DNA of 64,000 nucleotides from Microvelia longipes (GCA_018340805.1 JACMZG010001870.1:52140658-52204657), one strand, 5' to 3'. Counted from the first letter of the stretch, positions 1 to 16,124 are shown. The notes: a model not told the origin generated them from the sequence alone. Translations and numbers: made by a program.

Positions 1-441
1 AACATTCAGACATTATACGCAGGAGTAAAACTTTCATTAGAATAATATTTTGTATCCTACTCATAGACATGCATTTCTGTAAGTGGTAAAAAGTACTTAC
101 ATATAGTATAGAAAAGGGGTGGGGGTATAATGGAAGGCTAGACTTGGTAGTAGACGAGTATCTGGAAATGTCATTACTTCATCCAAATCTGAATTAAATG
201 GATAGTGTCAAACCTTAGAAACCCTCTAACCTCTCTTACTTAGAATCAAGATTTAAGTTAAAGTCCAGGTGGATACTTATTTTGATGAAACAAATTAAGT
301 AACCGCCTGCAAGCAAATAAATTTTACCAGTTTAAACTAAACCTTCTTGTAATGGCACAGGGGCCGATCGTCTAGCAAATACTTCTTAAGATTCTTTTTG
401 CTACAAATACTTACTAAATTAAAGTTAATAAAACTATTTAC

Positions 442-3229
<2,788 letters not shown>

Positions 3230-3756
3230 CTGTAACACATCATACATTAATTTTATTAATCACTCGCACTCATACCCGAGCTTCCCTCGGCAAATAAGTT
3301 ATTTTTTTGAAGTAGTACGTAATTGAGCACTTTATTGGACCGTTTTTAGGATGAGAAGCCAATCATTATTGTTATAGGAGGTTATTTAGTACTTTTCACC
3401 TCCGAGGACAATAATGAATGTAAAAAAAACTCCTAGGACGTAAAATTAATTCATATATTGCCGCCATTACTGTAATGTAGTGTGTTCAAAAAAACAATCT
3501 GTGTAAAACCTTCATGAGGTTTATTTAAAAACGTTTATTTTGTTTCTGTTTTTGTTCGTCGACTAATTTTTAAAAGGTGTTCTAATTGACAATTTTTGTG
3601 AGTTTATTTGTAAATTTTACATTTTTGAGTAAAAGTGTGAAGCTATGGATAAATTCAATGACGACGATAATATGGAGTTAATTGGACGTTTGTTTTTTTT
3701 TTCAATTAAGTATATAGCGCAGTTTATTTAATGAGTGCTACCTCAAAACAAAATAG

Positions 3757-3885
3757 TGTATGCCATCCGGCTGAGAATGTCTTTATGTCTTGGCTATTTT
3801 TCCCGACTCGCTTCGTTCGTCGGTAAATCTAATTGCCGTGACATAAAGACACACTTCTCAGCCTTATGGCATAAATAACTATTAT
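3757..3885. mobile_element. Small inverted-repeat (foldback) element
   Basis: The left arm contains ATGCCATCCGGCTGAGAA and GTCTTTATGTC. The right arm contains GACATAAAGACACACTTCTC and AGCCTTATGGCAT. Between them is CTCGCTTCGTTCGTCGG. The arms pair over about 35-40 bp with small gaps. It is non-coding. Confidence 0.65.
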
Positions 3886-4679
3886 CAAACAAATTTTTAA
3901 TTATTTCTATGAGGACTACACAAAAAAGAAATTGTTAACAGCTGTAAGACCAAAAAAATTCTTTGTTTAAGATGTTTATGTCAATTCGGCTTTGGTCAAG
4001 CCGTGTGCTTTATGATTGTTTGGTACAAAGTTCCTTCTTTCAATAAGTTAACAATATCTTAAATAGTTTGTTTTAACTTTTACTGAGATTACAGTAATAT
4101 TCTTAACTAAACAGACCATGAATTGAACAATTCATGGCAAAATAGAAAAATGTAGAATTACTTTAGCTCATATCTACACCGTTGCGTTATTATAGAGATA
4201 TATTTTTTTGTTTATCAATATATAACAAATATTAGGAGGCCCGATGTGTCAGACGCTCCTACCTCTATTACTTTACTTTGAATCAATGAAAGAAATGTCA
4301 CGTTGACGCAGCTATGCATATAACAAATATTTATTGATTAATAACGTGCAAATATATTTTCATATCTTCCTAAAACATTTTTAAAGATATAAACAATTAT
4401 AAGTCATAGAAAAACACTGGTCAACACTTAAGTAAATTAAATGATTTAAAAAAAATACTTACTTCTTTGTTTTAAAAATTATATCAATTATTTATGAAGC
4501 TTTATAGCCAATTATTAAACAAGCTTTGCTTTAGAACGGACTTTAATTAGATAAATAAGATGACAAAAATCTTTTATTTTAAAACGGTTCTCAAAAAGAC
4601 TTAGAAGATGACGAATTTTTCTTATAGTAAGATAATATCCATATAGTTATGATTCATCAAGTAGATTTCATGCTTTAAT

Positions 4680-5850
4680 AATAATGCTGCTTAACTCTAC
4701 ACCCTAAATTATTTAGCAACAGATCTCGATAAGTGCAGAGCGTGTCTATTCTGACATATGAGTATTAATTAAAAGTTCAGTCATGATCCGTCTTTTAGAT
4801 TCTGAGCTGTAAGGACTAAAAATTTGGTTTACACTACGCCTTTTATTTTGAAACACAAAACAGTATAATTTGAGGTATATAAATATTATTATTCATTTTA
4901 TTTGAGACACATAAGATGTTCATTGTGATCAATTAGTAATATAGATTGAAAGTTAAGTCAAAATACATGGATTAGATTCAATCTGTTAGCACTGAATATT
5001 TTTTACACATATCCTTATTATTATTTCCGAACTGATCTCAATAACGCAATCTCATAGGTAATTTTTTTAAAGTTTATTCAAGATATGACAATAAAATACT
5101 GAGATATAAGTACTCAAATTTTATTTCTTTGCACTAACTCTCTATTGTTATTTGAGTACGGATCACGATGAGTCAAACAATATAATTATTTTGACCCATG
5201 GGTCGTCTCTGTGTAAAGTTTAGTCAAAATCCATTCATTCATTAGATTTCGAGCAGTAAGCTCTCAAAATTTTAAATTACACTAAACCTCTATTATTTTA
5301 GGACCGATCCCAATAAGACTTAAAAGGTGACTACTCAGACCTGTGAGCATTATAATTTTAGAGTTTAGTCAAGATCTATCAATAATTGGCCGAGCTAAAA
5401 GAGCTCAAATTTTATTTCCTTACACTAACCCCCTATAAGTCATAAAATATGGTCATTCTGGCCCAGTTAAATCTCTCTTATTTTATAACTGATCCCGATG
5501 ATACTTGAAAGGTGACCACTAAAACCTATGAGCATTTCAATTTACTATAAGTGTTCAAATTTTATTTCCTTACAGTAACTCCCTATTGTTATTTGAGTAG
5601 TCTAAGTGTAAAGTTTAACCCAAATCTATCAATTATATTCTGAGCTGTAAGCATTTAAAACTTATTGTTTTACCCCAAACCCCTTATCGTATTTTGAGAA
5701 CAAATTTCGATGAGCCATATATGTTAATTATGACCTATGAGTCGTCCCAGCGGAGAGTTTAGTCAAGATCTTTCAATTAGATTCCAATCTGTAAGCACTC
5801 AAAGTTTTGTGTTGCACTACAGTCTATCGTTTATTTTAAAAATTTTGACA
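4680..5850. repeat. Degenerate satellite, unit about 165 bp, about seven units
   Basis: Recurring blocks appear in the same order: GATC(T/C)CGATAAG, ACCTATGAGCAT, AGTTTAGTCAAGATC, TTAGATTC then AGCTGTAAGCACTCAAA, and TTACACTAACCCCCTAT. Spacing is roughly 165 bp and divergence between units is high. The array seems to resume at about 6340 (GGTGACCACTCAGACCTATG) after the dispersed repeat at 5845-6335, which suggests that repeat inserted into it. Confidence 0.7.
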
Positions 5851-6335
5851 GGTCAGTTTAGACACCACTGATTCTTAAAAAAAAATCCCTGTAAGAAAGG
5901 AGCGGGAAAAAACTATGTAAAATTGTGTGTGCAATTTTTATTTAATTTAATTTTTTCTTAATTGTTATTTTGTAAAAAGGGTAATTTTGCCCGTTATTGT
6001 ATTAATAAATAAATAAATAAATAAACAAATCAGGTTATTTTACCCGTATTTTCTTGGCGATGTTTTTTTACATTTCTTTTGTGTAGTTTTATTTTATAAT
6101 ATCATTTTTAAGATTAATTTGAAAGTAGTTTTCAAAACGATGTAATCGAAAGAAGAACCACAATCAAAGTGAACGATTGCCGGGAAGAAGGTTTTTTCCC
6201 TACAGCGGTTATTGTGGTAGGAATTTTTTTTCTCTTTTTAAGTGAGAGGTTGGCAGCGGCTTCTCTGATTGGTCAATCCCCAAAATACTTATGACCTTGA
6301 GGATTTTTAAACTAACCGATAGACTGTAAACCCAT
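5845..6335 (+). repeat. Dispersed repeat B, copy 1
   Basis: Shares about 400 bp with 25080-25468 in the same orientation. Matching landmarks are GACAGGTCAGTTTAGACACC, TTACCCGTATTTTCTTGGCG, GTGAACGATTGCC and TCTGATTGGTCAATCCCC. No reading frame spans it. The second copy sits in an intron of the sulfatase-like gene. Confidence 0.75.
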
Positions 6336-6484
6336 AATTTTCGAATGGATTCCAATGGAATCTAACAGGTGACCACTCAGACCTATGAGTAAATATAACG
6401 TATCTTCATGACAATAACAGCGGAAGCCTGTGCCGCTCAATTTTTCTATTTTGTCTCCCCCAATATAATTTAGTTGATAAAACC

Positions 6485-7025
6485 CTTAGAATAATACTAT
6501 ATATAGAAGGAGCACAGGACCGTTAACACAATGTAATTCCACTGATAACACGAAAGCCGGTTGACTGGTGCACTTAAGTAATACTGCCAACCTGACAACA
6601 AAACATTATTTTAAATATGTGTCATAAATATCTATTAATGAAGAAAGGTCGTAAAGAATAAATATTATAACTTAAAACACCTGCTGAGTATTTAATAAAA
6701 CCGGTCTTAGATGGCAAAAGGGTGGCGGAATACAAGAATCTACATTTAGTTGACGAGGAGTACTTTTAATATAATTTTAATAAATACGTTAAACTACAAT
6801 TTAAAATGCTTTAAATATTGTAATGCACCGATATTTATATTAGTATTTTATGAAAAATGAATCATTAATTAATAATGGAACATAATAATTCAGAAACCGG
6901 AAGTATTGCTAACTTTTTTTTTAGAAAATTGTATATTGTTAGAGTGGCAGTATTACTTAGGTGCACCAGTGAACCGGCTTTCGTGTTATCAGTAGTGCTC
7001 CTTCTATATATAGTATTATTCTAAG
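6485..7025. mobile_element. MITE family C, intact copy with 8-bp target duplication
   Basis: Begins CTTAGAATAATACTATATAT and ends with its reverse complement. Inside each end lies a second matching block (GATAACACGAAAGCCGG inverted at the other end), so the inverted repeats approach 100 bp. It is flanked by the perfect direct repeat ATAAAACC (6477-6484 and 7026-7033). It encodes nothing. The duplication length fits hAT or P-like transposases. Confidence 0.9.
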
Positions 7026-9606
7026 ATAAAACCAGTTTGCTTACGTCTAAGTAGCGGAACAGTGGGATGGAGTCGTTCTTATTAGGGCTACCAGGGTAAC
7101 CGAGTAACCGCTCCAGATGTTTAGGATGTATGCCTGTGTCTAGAAAGTGATGGAACGCCGTTTTCATCCGACCAACATTAATTCTAAAACATATATTTTA
7201 CAAATATTTTTATTTTTGCTTACGGACGCGAAGCAAATTAAAATGCATTCATATTTAATATTAATGGAGTTAGTCAGTACTTCAACCATGACAGTAATCG
7301 GCCAACAGTAATTTCACTTTAGAAAGATGTGATTTAGGGGAGTTTAAGGTAGTAGATCAGAGTTTAAAGAAAGAGGACTGCTAATAAAAACACACTGGTT
7401 TATTTGGAAATTAGAATTGGTTTATTTTGCCCTGGTGCAGTATCTTTTAAACAATAGCTTCGTATCTTTTGGTTGTGCGCCAATAGGTGATGCAAATTCA
7501 GGAAAAAATTACGTTTTACAAAGAAAAATAATAAAAATATGTCTAAATGTTGTCATAAGTCAACCAACCGCATCAATTTTTAAAATGTTTCATGTTCTAC
7601 CCTTAAATCAGAGACTATAGATACTTAAACAGTAAGACTGTCGACTCAATGGTGGAAAAATTTGGATTCCAGTCGACACTAGCGCGGCGAGGGACCTACC
7701 TTTCAATTGAGTGGGCGTGTCTTGATTTTCCCGCTTTTTGCCCACAGTCAGTTTGAAATTTAATTTTTATACTTTGTATAGTTATACTTCTAACTAACCC
7801 TACCACTTTAATCTTACACAGAACACTATTTTTAAGTTTTTCATTCAAGTAATTTATTATTTTAATTGATTCAATCAGGTAATAATGAAATAGTGGCTAA
7901 AGTTTACACGTGGTAAAAGATAGATTTTGGCATTTAATGCAGCCTCTATTTTAATTACATCGGCAAGATGCGAACATGTAATTACCTGATAAAATCAGCT
8001 AAATTAATAAATTAAATTAATGAAATTTACTTATCTGCCATCAGTAAGGTTCTCTGGAAGTTTTAAAAAGGTTTCTATTTACTTTCTGAATTTTTGAAAT
8101 ACAGAACATGAAACGGCGAACCGTTTTTGTAAAAATATATACAGAAAACAATAATTTTATAATAATAATAAATGTAGCTGTCATAACCAAGAATTGCCAT
8201 GGTATTCATAAATTTTAATATAAAAATATAATCAGTCATTTTTGGAAAGCTATTGGGGTTAGTTCATGAGTTGTCTGCACCGGTCCGCCGCAGCGCTATT
8301 TTAAGTAGCTTGCGATAATCGAATCCAAACTTTTCCTCATTTAAGTTAAGCCCCCCTGCCTTAAATATTTCATTTAAATCAATCCTTTTACATCACTTTA
8401 ACCAAACCAAGCAATTTATTAATCATAAGTACAGCACCAGAGCAAAAGAAAACCAAATGATTCTTGTTATCATCAAGATCCATTTGGATCTTGATCCAAA
8501 TGGATCCGCGAACTCATCCTACCAGAAAACAGTTATATATCCACAGTTTTTAAGTCCTAAGTATTTTAATTACTCCCTCTTCATCTAAAAGAAATTGAAT
8601 TTTTAATCCAAATTAAAGACGTATTTTAAAAGCATAGTTTTTTCTCAACTTCTTTTTTCTGATTTTTATTTGTTACTAGAATTCATTATAGTAATTATCA
8701 GATAATAAAATATTATTTTAAAAATAAATAGTTGTTTAATAAGATAATATTTTGTATATTTCAACTTTATTATTTACTGTAAAAATCAGTTTCTGTTCAA
8801 GCGTTCAATAATAATAACTGTATAATTAATATTATTAAATAGTGGAAAATTAATTATTATTAATCCTACATATTACAAAAAAACTTGTTAGTTTTCATTT
8901 TTTTGTTTATAAAATATTTATTGAAAATTTTTTCTTTATTTAGTAAATATTTATAAGCTTGGTTTCATTGTCTGAAATTTATAATTGGAAAAAAGTATTC
9001 TTAGACTTTGTAGAAACAAAAACGTAAATTATTATAAAGATATATAAACAAATAATTACAATTAAATTGAATATAATGGACTAACAATAAAAATAAATAT
9101 ATACATTTTAAACAATAGTGTACCAACTCCAAATCCTCAATATGAGGCACCACGTCTAAATGCCGAATTGCTGTAAAAAGGGTTAAAAAAAAAATAAAAT
9201 AAAATAGGTAAAATAAACATAAATAAATAATATATATATATTAACTAATAAATATTAGTTATATTTATTACTAATAAATATTAGTAAACAAATTTTAATG
9301 TTGATATATATTTATCAATTTTGCATGTAACATAAAACTATATTTGTAATGTATTATGGCAAATAAATGGTTATTATTATTATTATTACAAAGAAAAGAA
9401 AGATAATTTAAAATTTTAAAAAATCTAATAATCGACGCCGTAAAATTATATAAATTCCTCATTACTTCTTTTTAATTACTATTTTATAGGATTCAGTTTT
9501 AAGGAACGAAGCCTCAGTCAAGTCCAGACTGACTTATGTATGTACTTGTCTTATGTATGTTATGACTTATGAGGCCTCTCATCATTTGCAAATTGACATC
9601 CTTTTT
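7026..9606. other. Intergenic AT-rich stretch, no gene seen
   Basis: No exon with recognisable homology or convincing splice borders on either strand. The open frame at 7417-7620 (plus) has no recognisable motif and no splice context. The one notable structure is GATCCATTTGGATC at 8477-8490 followed two bases later by its reverse complement at 8493-8506. From about 8560 to 9480 the sequence is simple A/T-rich DNA. Confidence 0.6.
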
Positions 9607-10278
9607 ACTTTTCCTCATTTATACCTTAGGTATGTAGGAAAAGTATTGTGTTTGCAAAAAATCTGAAACCGGAATTATCCGTTTTAGGCGTTTTAAGGCC
9701 TACTGAGTGGTTTTCGCAAACTTGTCTGTATGTGTGTCTGTTATCATCGTAGCGCCCAGTGTATTTATGCTAGAGAGTTTAAATTTTTTACAAAAACCAG
9801 TCTACCACTGTAGTTGTGCTATTCTGAAAATATTTTTTATGACGTCATTAACACGCAATAATTACAGCAAAAAATTCGAAAAATCATAAAAAGCGAAAAA
9901 ATGATGCGATCGGATTGTGATTTGACTCGCATGTGACTATGTATAAGAATAACATATGTTTGGTACATGTATATACCATTACCAAATAAATAAGTACACT
10001 AAGTTTCGTTTCAATACGACAAGTATATCCATGATTTTTGTTGGATCATAAAAATTAAGTAGCAACGAGCGCGGTCAGTGTTGTATGGGTGACCGCTGAG
10101 AATGATACGGATGCATTTACTATCTGAAGACGACCAATGCGAGTCTGAAGCATGTTGAACTATAAATTTGGGAACTGTACTTCTGAGGACGAGTGAAGCG
10201 AGTCCGAAGCAGGGAGGATGAGCGTAGCGAATCTGATATGATGAGGAAAAGTTCCGAGGTACCCCGTACCTGATTTTT
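9607..10278 (-). mobile_element. Repeat family A, full-length copy
   Basis: Opens with ACTTTTCCTCATTTATACC and closes with ATGAGGAAAAGTTCCGAGG then ACCCCGTACCTGATTTTT, so ACTTTTCCTCATT appears inverted near both ends. It contains the family landmarks GGAATTATCCGTTTTAGGCG, TATCATCGTAGCGCCC and TATGACGTCATTAACACGC. The open frames inside it are incidental. A non-autonomous DNA transposon is the simplest reading; no transposase copy is in the window. Confidence 0.75.
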
Positions 10279-10928
10279 ATTTTTGTATAAAACAGTAGGA
10301 TGTACATTTTATTTATTTTTAGGAGCTCGTTATTACAAAGTATTAATTTCATTTATGTCTTCCAATAAAAGTACGGATAATTACTTTCTAGTTGTAGTGA
10401 TTGTCTTGTCTTCTGTATTTTATTCATGTAAAGAGAAAATAAATAAATACATTATAAAGTTAAAAGTTTATATATTTTTATTTGTTTATATATAAATGTA
10501 TATATTCGTGTGTGAGTGTGTGTGTGTGTATGCATGTACGAGATTTTGTTGCTAGACATTTCTATGGGACACGATAACTTTTGAAAGCTTTCTCAGATCG
10601 AAATGAAACTTGGTGCAAAAATCGACCTCATTAATGTCAAGAAATATGTGTGACATCATTATCCTACAATAATGACTCAGCGAATATTTCACAAAATCAC
10701 AGAACTTCACATGTTCTGTGATTCACAGCTTCATATGTGCTGAAACTTTAAACCCAGGTACAGTTAACAAATATACGAAGTTACATTTTGTTATCAGCAT
10801 TTGTTTCAGTTTTATTGATTGACATATATCGATAAAAATCACGTTTTAGACTAATACATTTGAAAATTCGCTTATGTCGTGGCCGCATATATGAACTAGT
10901 AACATAACAAACTGATATAGGATACAAT

Positions 10929-11112
10929 CATGTGACCGCAAAGCGGCCTATACAAGCCTTTAGCCACGGCTTGTATAGGTTCAGACCTATACAAGCCTTT
11001 AGCCACGGCTTGTATGGGTTCAGACCTATACAAGCCTTTAGCCACGGTTGTTTAGGTTCAGACCTATACAAGCCTTTAGCCACGGCTTGTATAGGTTCAG
11101 ACCTATACAATA
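10929..11112. repeat. Tandem array of hairpin-forming units, about 39 bp
   Basis: About four and a half units of CTATACAAGCCTTTAGCCAC followed by GGCTTGTATAGGTTCAGAC. Each unit is an inverted repeat: ACAAGCC pairs with GGCTTGT around a short loop. Open frames on both strands here are consequences of the repeat and are not genes. Confidence 0.9.
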
Positions 11113-14100
11113 CAATATAATAATTATGATTCTCTGTCACAATATACCTACAGTTAAGTATTACTAAAGTTCTAAATTTTACGTTAAAAATATAAAAAAA
11201 TTACTTACTCAACTATTTTAGAAGATGATGAATAAGAACTTAACAATAAAACCAAAACTAGATTTAATTGCAACATTTTAATAATTAATTAAATAATAAA
11301 AATTATTATATAGAGGTAGTAAAGACGTTGACTGCGTTCTAGTAGAGTAAGCGAGGATTTGACAAATATAGATGTATAATGGGATGGAATCTGTGATTCA
11401 CAGAAAACTAACGACCCACCAAGGAAAGAAGTTTGACTGGTAAGTAATGCTACTGATTGGTTTAGAACTCACATGTGACGAGATAACCTCAACCCTGGGA
11501 TCATTGTTGTTTAGACTGTTTTTCATATATATAGCAGGACTACAATAAATTAATTTCAAGAAGGGAATGAACAGCTTTATATGTCAATGTTTAGCTCCAG
11601 TTGTAAGGGAACTGAAAAGTTTACTTAACGTATATGAGTACAACTATATAAAACGCTACCATGTTAGTATTCTACGAGATATTTAAGTGCTCAGTATTAT
11701 GTTATAACTATAACATATGTTACTGTTAATTTGTTTCGAATAGCTAATGAGTCATAGTATTAATTGTTTTCATATCTTTACTATCGCGAATAGGAAACAT
11801 GATAATATTTTATTTTGGTACAGTATATTTATCCAGGGCATTTCATTAAGAAATTAAGTTATGTCTAATTTATAAATTTTAAGTAAAAATAATTTTACTT
11901 ACTCAGCCATAAAATCAAGGTCCTTTTGGCCCTTGGTTTTTGGTCTTCAAGGGCAACTCAAAATTGGTATGTTGGGGGTTTAATGCCCCCTCCATTTGGC
12001 CGCTAGTTTAAGACGCCGTGTTAAGTTTCGCGCACCAAATTACCTTTGATTCCCTACCTCCTAAAAGGAGACTGACTATAGACAAAAATTAGCAGTTCCA
12101 AAAGTTCTTATGTCCTTCAGCGAATTTCCAAATGGAAAAAATGAGCTTATGAGATTGGGCTTATGTTTTTCTACGATAACTTTAAAAAGTTAAATTGGGG
12201 CATACCTTTATATTAATTATTTCATAATCTGTGTCATATTCCGAACAATTTGATACCAATACAATTCAAATCAGATATTTTTCCCCAAGTTATCGTTTGG
12301 CATACATAAGAACTATTACCCATTTATAATTTAAAAAAAGCTTATTGTTGGCGCACCAGAATTCATCACTTCTGATACATTTTAGGGGAAATATTACCGG
12401 AACTAAATTTGATAGCAATATTGGTATCAAATTACCCAAGATATGACGTAGTTTAACTTATTAAAGTTACTGTAGAAAAACAAATTTTAGTACTCAGATT
12501 ACCATACATGCCAGAGGATAACCAAAAATTACTACGTACACACAGCGTATTTAACAGGTGATCGTATTACATACGTATTTAATACGATACGGTTCTTACA
12601 GCGTATTAGTCGATCGAGTGAAATTACGTGATAACTGATCCCACCAAAACTTCGCGACTTTTATAGTGAAGGTTCACTTTTGCTTTCAAGGAAGTTTAAA
12701 ACAAAAAATATATTTAATTAAATTGCGATTTCTTTGCATAATAATAAAGTTACACAAAAAAAAATAACATTTCAAAAGTTATTTGTTGAATAACGGTAAT
12801 ATTTAGGTGAAATAAAAGTTCGACGAGAAGGTTATCCATTAAATACGATCGCCTCTGAAGGTACATACAGCGTATCAGAGGATCCATTAGATTGGATTCC
12901 CTCCGCATGTTTTATACAGCTAATACTACCTTATTTAGATATTGTACTTAATACGATTTAGATGTGTGTGAACGTACTAAATGATTAAAGATCGTTTAAA
13001 ATACATGTTAAAACACAGATGCTGTCCAGGAAGCCTAACAATTGATTTATCATAACCTTAACTCACTCTTAAAGGAAGTTTCAATGAAGTTACACAGAGC
13101 CCCAAAAAGATGTTTTAGACCTCTCAATGAATTAATATATATTATGCCCCCTCTAGTATATATCTCTATGTTTGAGATGTAACACCCTGTATACACTGTA
13201 AAGCGAAATTAAATGTCCTTAATAAGCAATAAAATTAACACTAATGCTGATATTTATTTTGACTTAGCTATTTTGTTTGTTATATAGTATATCTACATAA
13301 AATTTCAGCTCAGTTCAAGAAGTTTTTGATCTTTAGTGATTTTTTTTTAATTCTTGACGAGTCATTAGTACGAATAATGACGTCATAAATATTTTATAAA
13401 CACTAAGGTAATGTACCTACTTTTATGTAATTGATTTTTGTACTAAGTTATATTCAAATCCGAGGAAGCGTTATTTAAGTCCGGAAAGAAAGTTATAGTA
13501 CTTGCCAAAGAGAACAAAAAATGTACTATAATAGTGTGTTCAATATCTCATCGTTTTCTCGCACGTACAGATTTCATATATTAATTGTAAAATCAACAAA
13601 TTGCCCGTTACATTTCCTAGGTGTCTCCCGCACAATTATATTTTGTAAACTATTAATTTTTTGCAAAACTTAGTAGTATCTAATGATATAAAATCAACTT
13701 TACTTTATAAAATCTTTAATAGCTTTGTTACTATAATTATAAGCAAGAATATTAAATTGGTATAGATAAATGTGAGTAAATGTTCCTAAGGGTTGAGTAT
13801 GGACAATGTCTAAAAGTTTGAAAAAACAGATATTTGCTAGCAAATTATTTTCTTTGCTGATTCCGATGTTTTGGAATCGAATTTCGAGTAGGGTGTCGTT
13901 CCCAATATTTGATTTGGGCCAATATCGAATAAATCCTGTCATGATTCAATACTACTCAAAGTAACCAAAACGTCTAAGAGATGGTGGCAAATAACCAAAA
14001 ATCTAAAAATACAGTAGGAGAACAATAAATGTCAAGTTGGGTATCGAGTTAGAGCTTAATTTAATTAATAATTAAACCAGCCTGAAATTGATCCGAGTAC

Positions 14101-14504
14101 TCAAAATACTTGAATCCAGGGGCTCGGGTTCAAATATTGGTTCCAGAGTAAATTCTTAATACTTTTTATATTTTCACTTCGAAAGTTTATAATTACAAAA
14201 TAATTCAGTCACGGTGGTCCTCAAGTCCACTGACGACGGTGCGAGATTCCTTTGAAATGCTCGCTTTCCTGCGCACTTGCTCAGGTTTTTGGTTTATGCT
14301 TCATAGTCGGAACAGTAGCACTTTTACTTGTCTGTCAATTCTAGAATGAAAGCTAAAACATTTTTTAGATTAACATAAACTGATCTTTTGATGACTGCTT
14401 AAAATGTAATGCAGCATTGACTATACAAAGGTAAGCGTGATTTTGTGGCCTATGCCCATGGTACAAAAAAGCATAGCTCCTTCGAAAAATTCATGCCAAT
14501 TGAT
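11113..14504. other. Intergenic stretch with one foldback repeat, no gene seen
   Basis: About 12140-12530 is an inverted-repeat element: TTTTTCTACGATAACTTTAA on the left mirrors TTAAAGTTACTGTAGAAAAA on the right. A related copy lies at about 62860-63975. A block at 13040-13180 (CCTTAACTCACTCTTAAAGG onward) recurs at 27208-27350. The minus-strand frame at 13700-13942 has no recognised homology and no clear splice borders. Confidence 0.55.
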
Positions 14505-15170
14505 AATTGATCAACTTGTAAAAGTTTTTATCTTCTCCTTGTATTGTAAGTTCTACATACAGTCTTGTTATCTCACACTGTAAATGTACTTTTACTCCCT
14601 AGGGAAGAAAAGTGAAAGTGTTGCCAACTTGACAGAATTTTTTAGTAAAATTTTTAAGAATTTTAGGAAATTTTTAGAATTTGTTTCGGTGTTATGTTGG
14701 TACTACGGGTAGAATATACAATATACACACGCTAATGTTTATTAAATAACAAATATAGTATTACATATTATTCTATTGACAGCAAACAATAAAATAATGT
14801 GAAGATAGTGGCTTTATTCTCTCTTCATCAGAGTAATTGGACATGGTAAGAATAAACTAAACTAACACAATAACAATTAAGGAGCTGAAGAATATATTAA
14901 TAGTTGTTAGTATTAGTTCTCTAGTCGTAGATAAAATTTAATATGCAACAAGGGATGAAAGTTTTCAGCTCTCGTAATCTCCCTCGTCAAGCCTCGGGAG
15001 CCAAAATGTTAGTTAACTCCCTCGGCAAGCCTCGGGAGCTAACTAGGTGATCTCCCTCGGCCTACCGGCCTCGTGAGCTAATGAAGTTTCCTCCTTCGGC
15101 GCTGCCTTAGGACGAAACTTTAACTTGAGTTGTAAAACTTACTTTCATCCCTTGTTGCATAAATAACTAT
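14505..15170 (+). repeat. Dispersed repeat D, copy 1, with terminal foldback
   Basis: Matches 27435-28040 in the same orientation over about 600 bp, from TTGTATTGTAAGTTCTACAT to the end. Its right part (14940-15165) is a foldback: GCAACAAGGGATGAAAGT on the left and ACTTTCATCCCTTGTTGC on the right. Between the arms are CTCGGGAGC and CTCGTGAGC motifs. Non-coding. Confidence 0.75.
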
Positions 15171-15311
15171 AGTATTCCGACTATGAAGCGTAAACCCAAA
15201 CTCAGAGAAAGATCTGGTTTGGTATGCAAGAAAGCAAGAATTACAAAGGAAACCCTCCCTGCTTGCAGGCCACTCTCACTGCGCCAGAATTCTATGCGAT
15301 TAGGGAACTCT

Positions 15312-15565
15312 ATATAATAATAATAATAAATGCCGCCCGTTTAGAGCCTTGCGGCTCATCAGGGATAACCCCTGCGGGAACCACCTCGGGTGGTAGTAGC
15401 AACCGTTACGCTCAAAGTAAATTCTAAAGTTGGCGATAATTTATCTAAACAATAATCTTCTATAAACTGAGAGCGTAACCTGGGATGCGAACCCCAGACC
15501 TCCGTGGGTGTCAAAGGTTAGATTTAAGACTAACGCCTTAACGTCCTCGGCCATGGAGGCGGCCG
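15312..15565 (-). mobile_element. SINE with tRNA-like head (copy 2), flanked by a 75-bp direct duplication
   Basis: Same architecture as the copy at 1767-2016, with a (TAA)n tail on the left and the tRNA-like head at about 15563. Instead of a short target duplication, 15237-15311 and 15593-15667 are the same 75 bp with three mismatches (starting AGAATTACAAAGGAAACCC). Confidence 0.8.
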
Positions 15566-15667
15566 AGGAGATACAAAGGAAACCATACACATAGAATTAC
15601 AAAGGAAACCCTCCCTGCTTGCAGGCCACTCCCACTGCGCCAGAATTCTATGTGATTAGGGACCTCT

Positions 15668-16119
15668 AAAACAGATTAATACATTCTCTAACTTTGAGCC
15701 CGCTTTTCGCTCTACTTTATTAGCGATTTTTTCTAAGAAAAATTTGCTAGAACTAATTACATGAAAAATTACCCTAGACACATTTTACAGGCCTTGTAAA
15801 ATTTCACAAATGCACACACCATATTTGGTGCAACTTCGATGAAGATTGTGGCCATCATTTGAAGGTATTACTCGTAACAATGAATTTTTTTGATGCCTCT
15901 AACTTACTAGCTACTGATAATCAAGTAATAACTACATCTTAATGATATTAGTACATTTGAAAATAAAAATTCATTGTTTAAAACATGTGATAATTTTAAT
16001 GTTTCTCTACAATAACAAAAGGTCCCATCTTACAAGACGATTCCCTGGACCCCTCAGTACTTGTTTGGATGTTGCCAGCTGAGATTCTTTTCAAACGCTT
16101 TGTAAAACTCAACGGTGAT
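15668..16119. other. 3' flank of the sulfatase-like gene, no other feature seen
   Basis: AT-rich DNA with no recognisable repeat or exon. It probably includes the transcript end and cleavage region of the minus-strand gene that stops at 16150. Confidence 0.5.
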
Positions 16120-16124
16120 TTTAT

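Noticed and set aside
10928..11140. Overlapping open frames on both strands at the hairpin array
   Set aside because: The repeating peptide is a direct product of the 39-bp repeat. There is no start context, homology or splicing evidence.
13700..13942. Minus-strand 80-codon frame as a possible exon
   Set aside because: No recognised family and no convincing acceptor or donor in phase with either neighbouring gene. Left unannotated.
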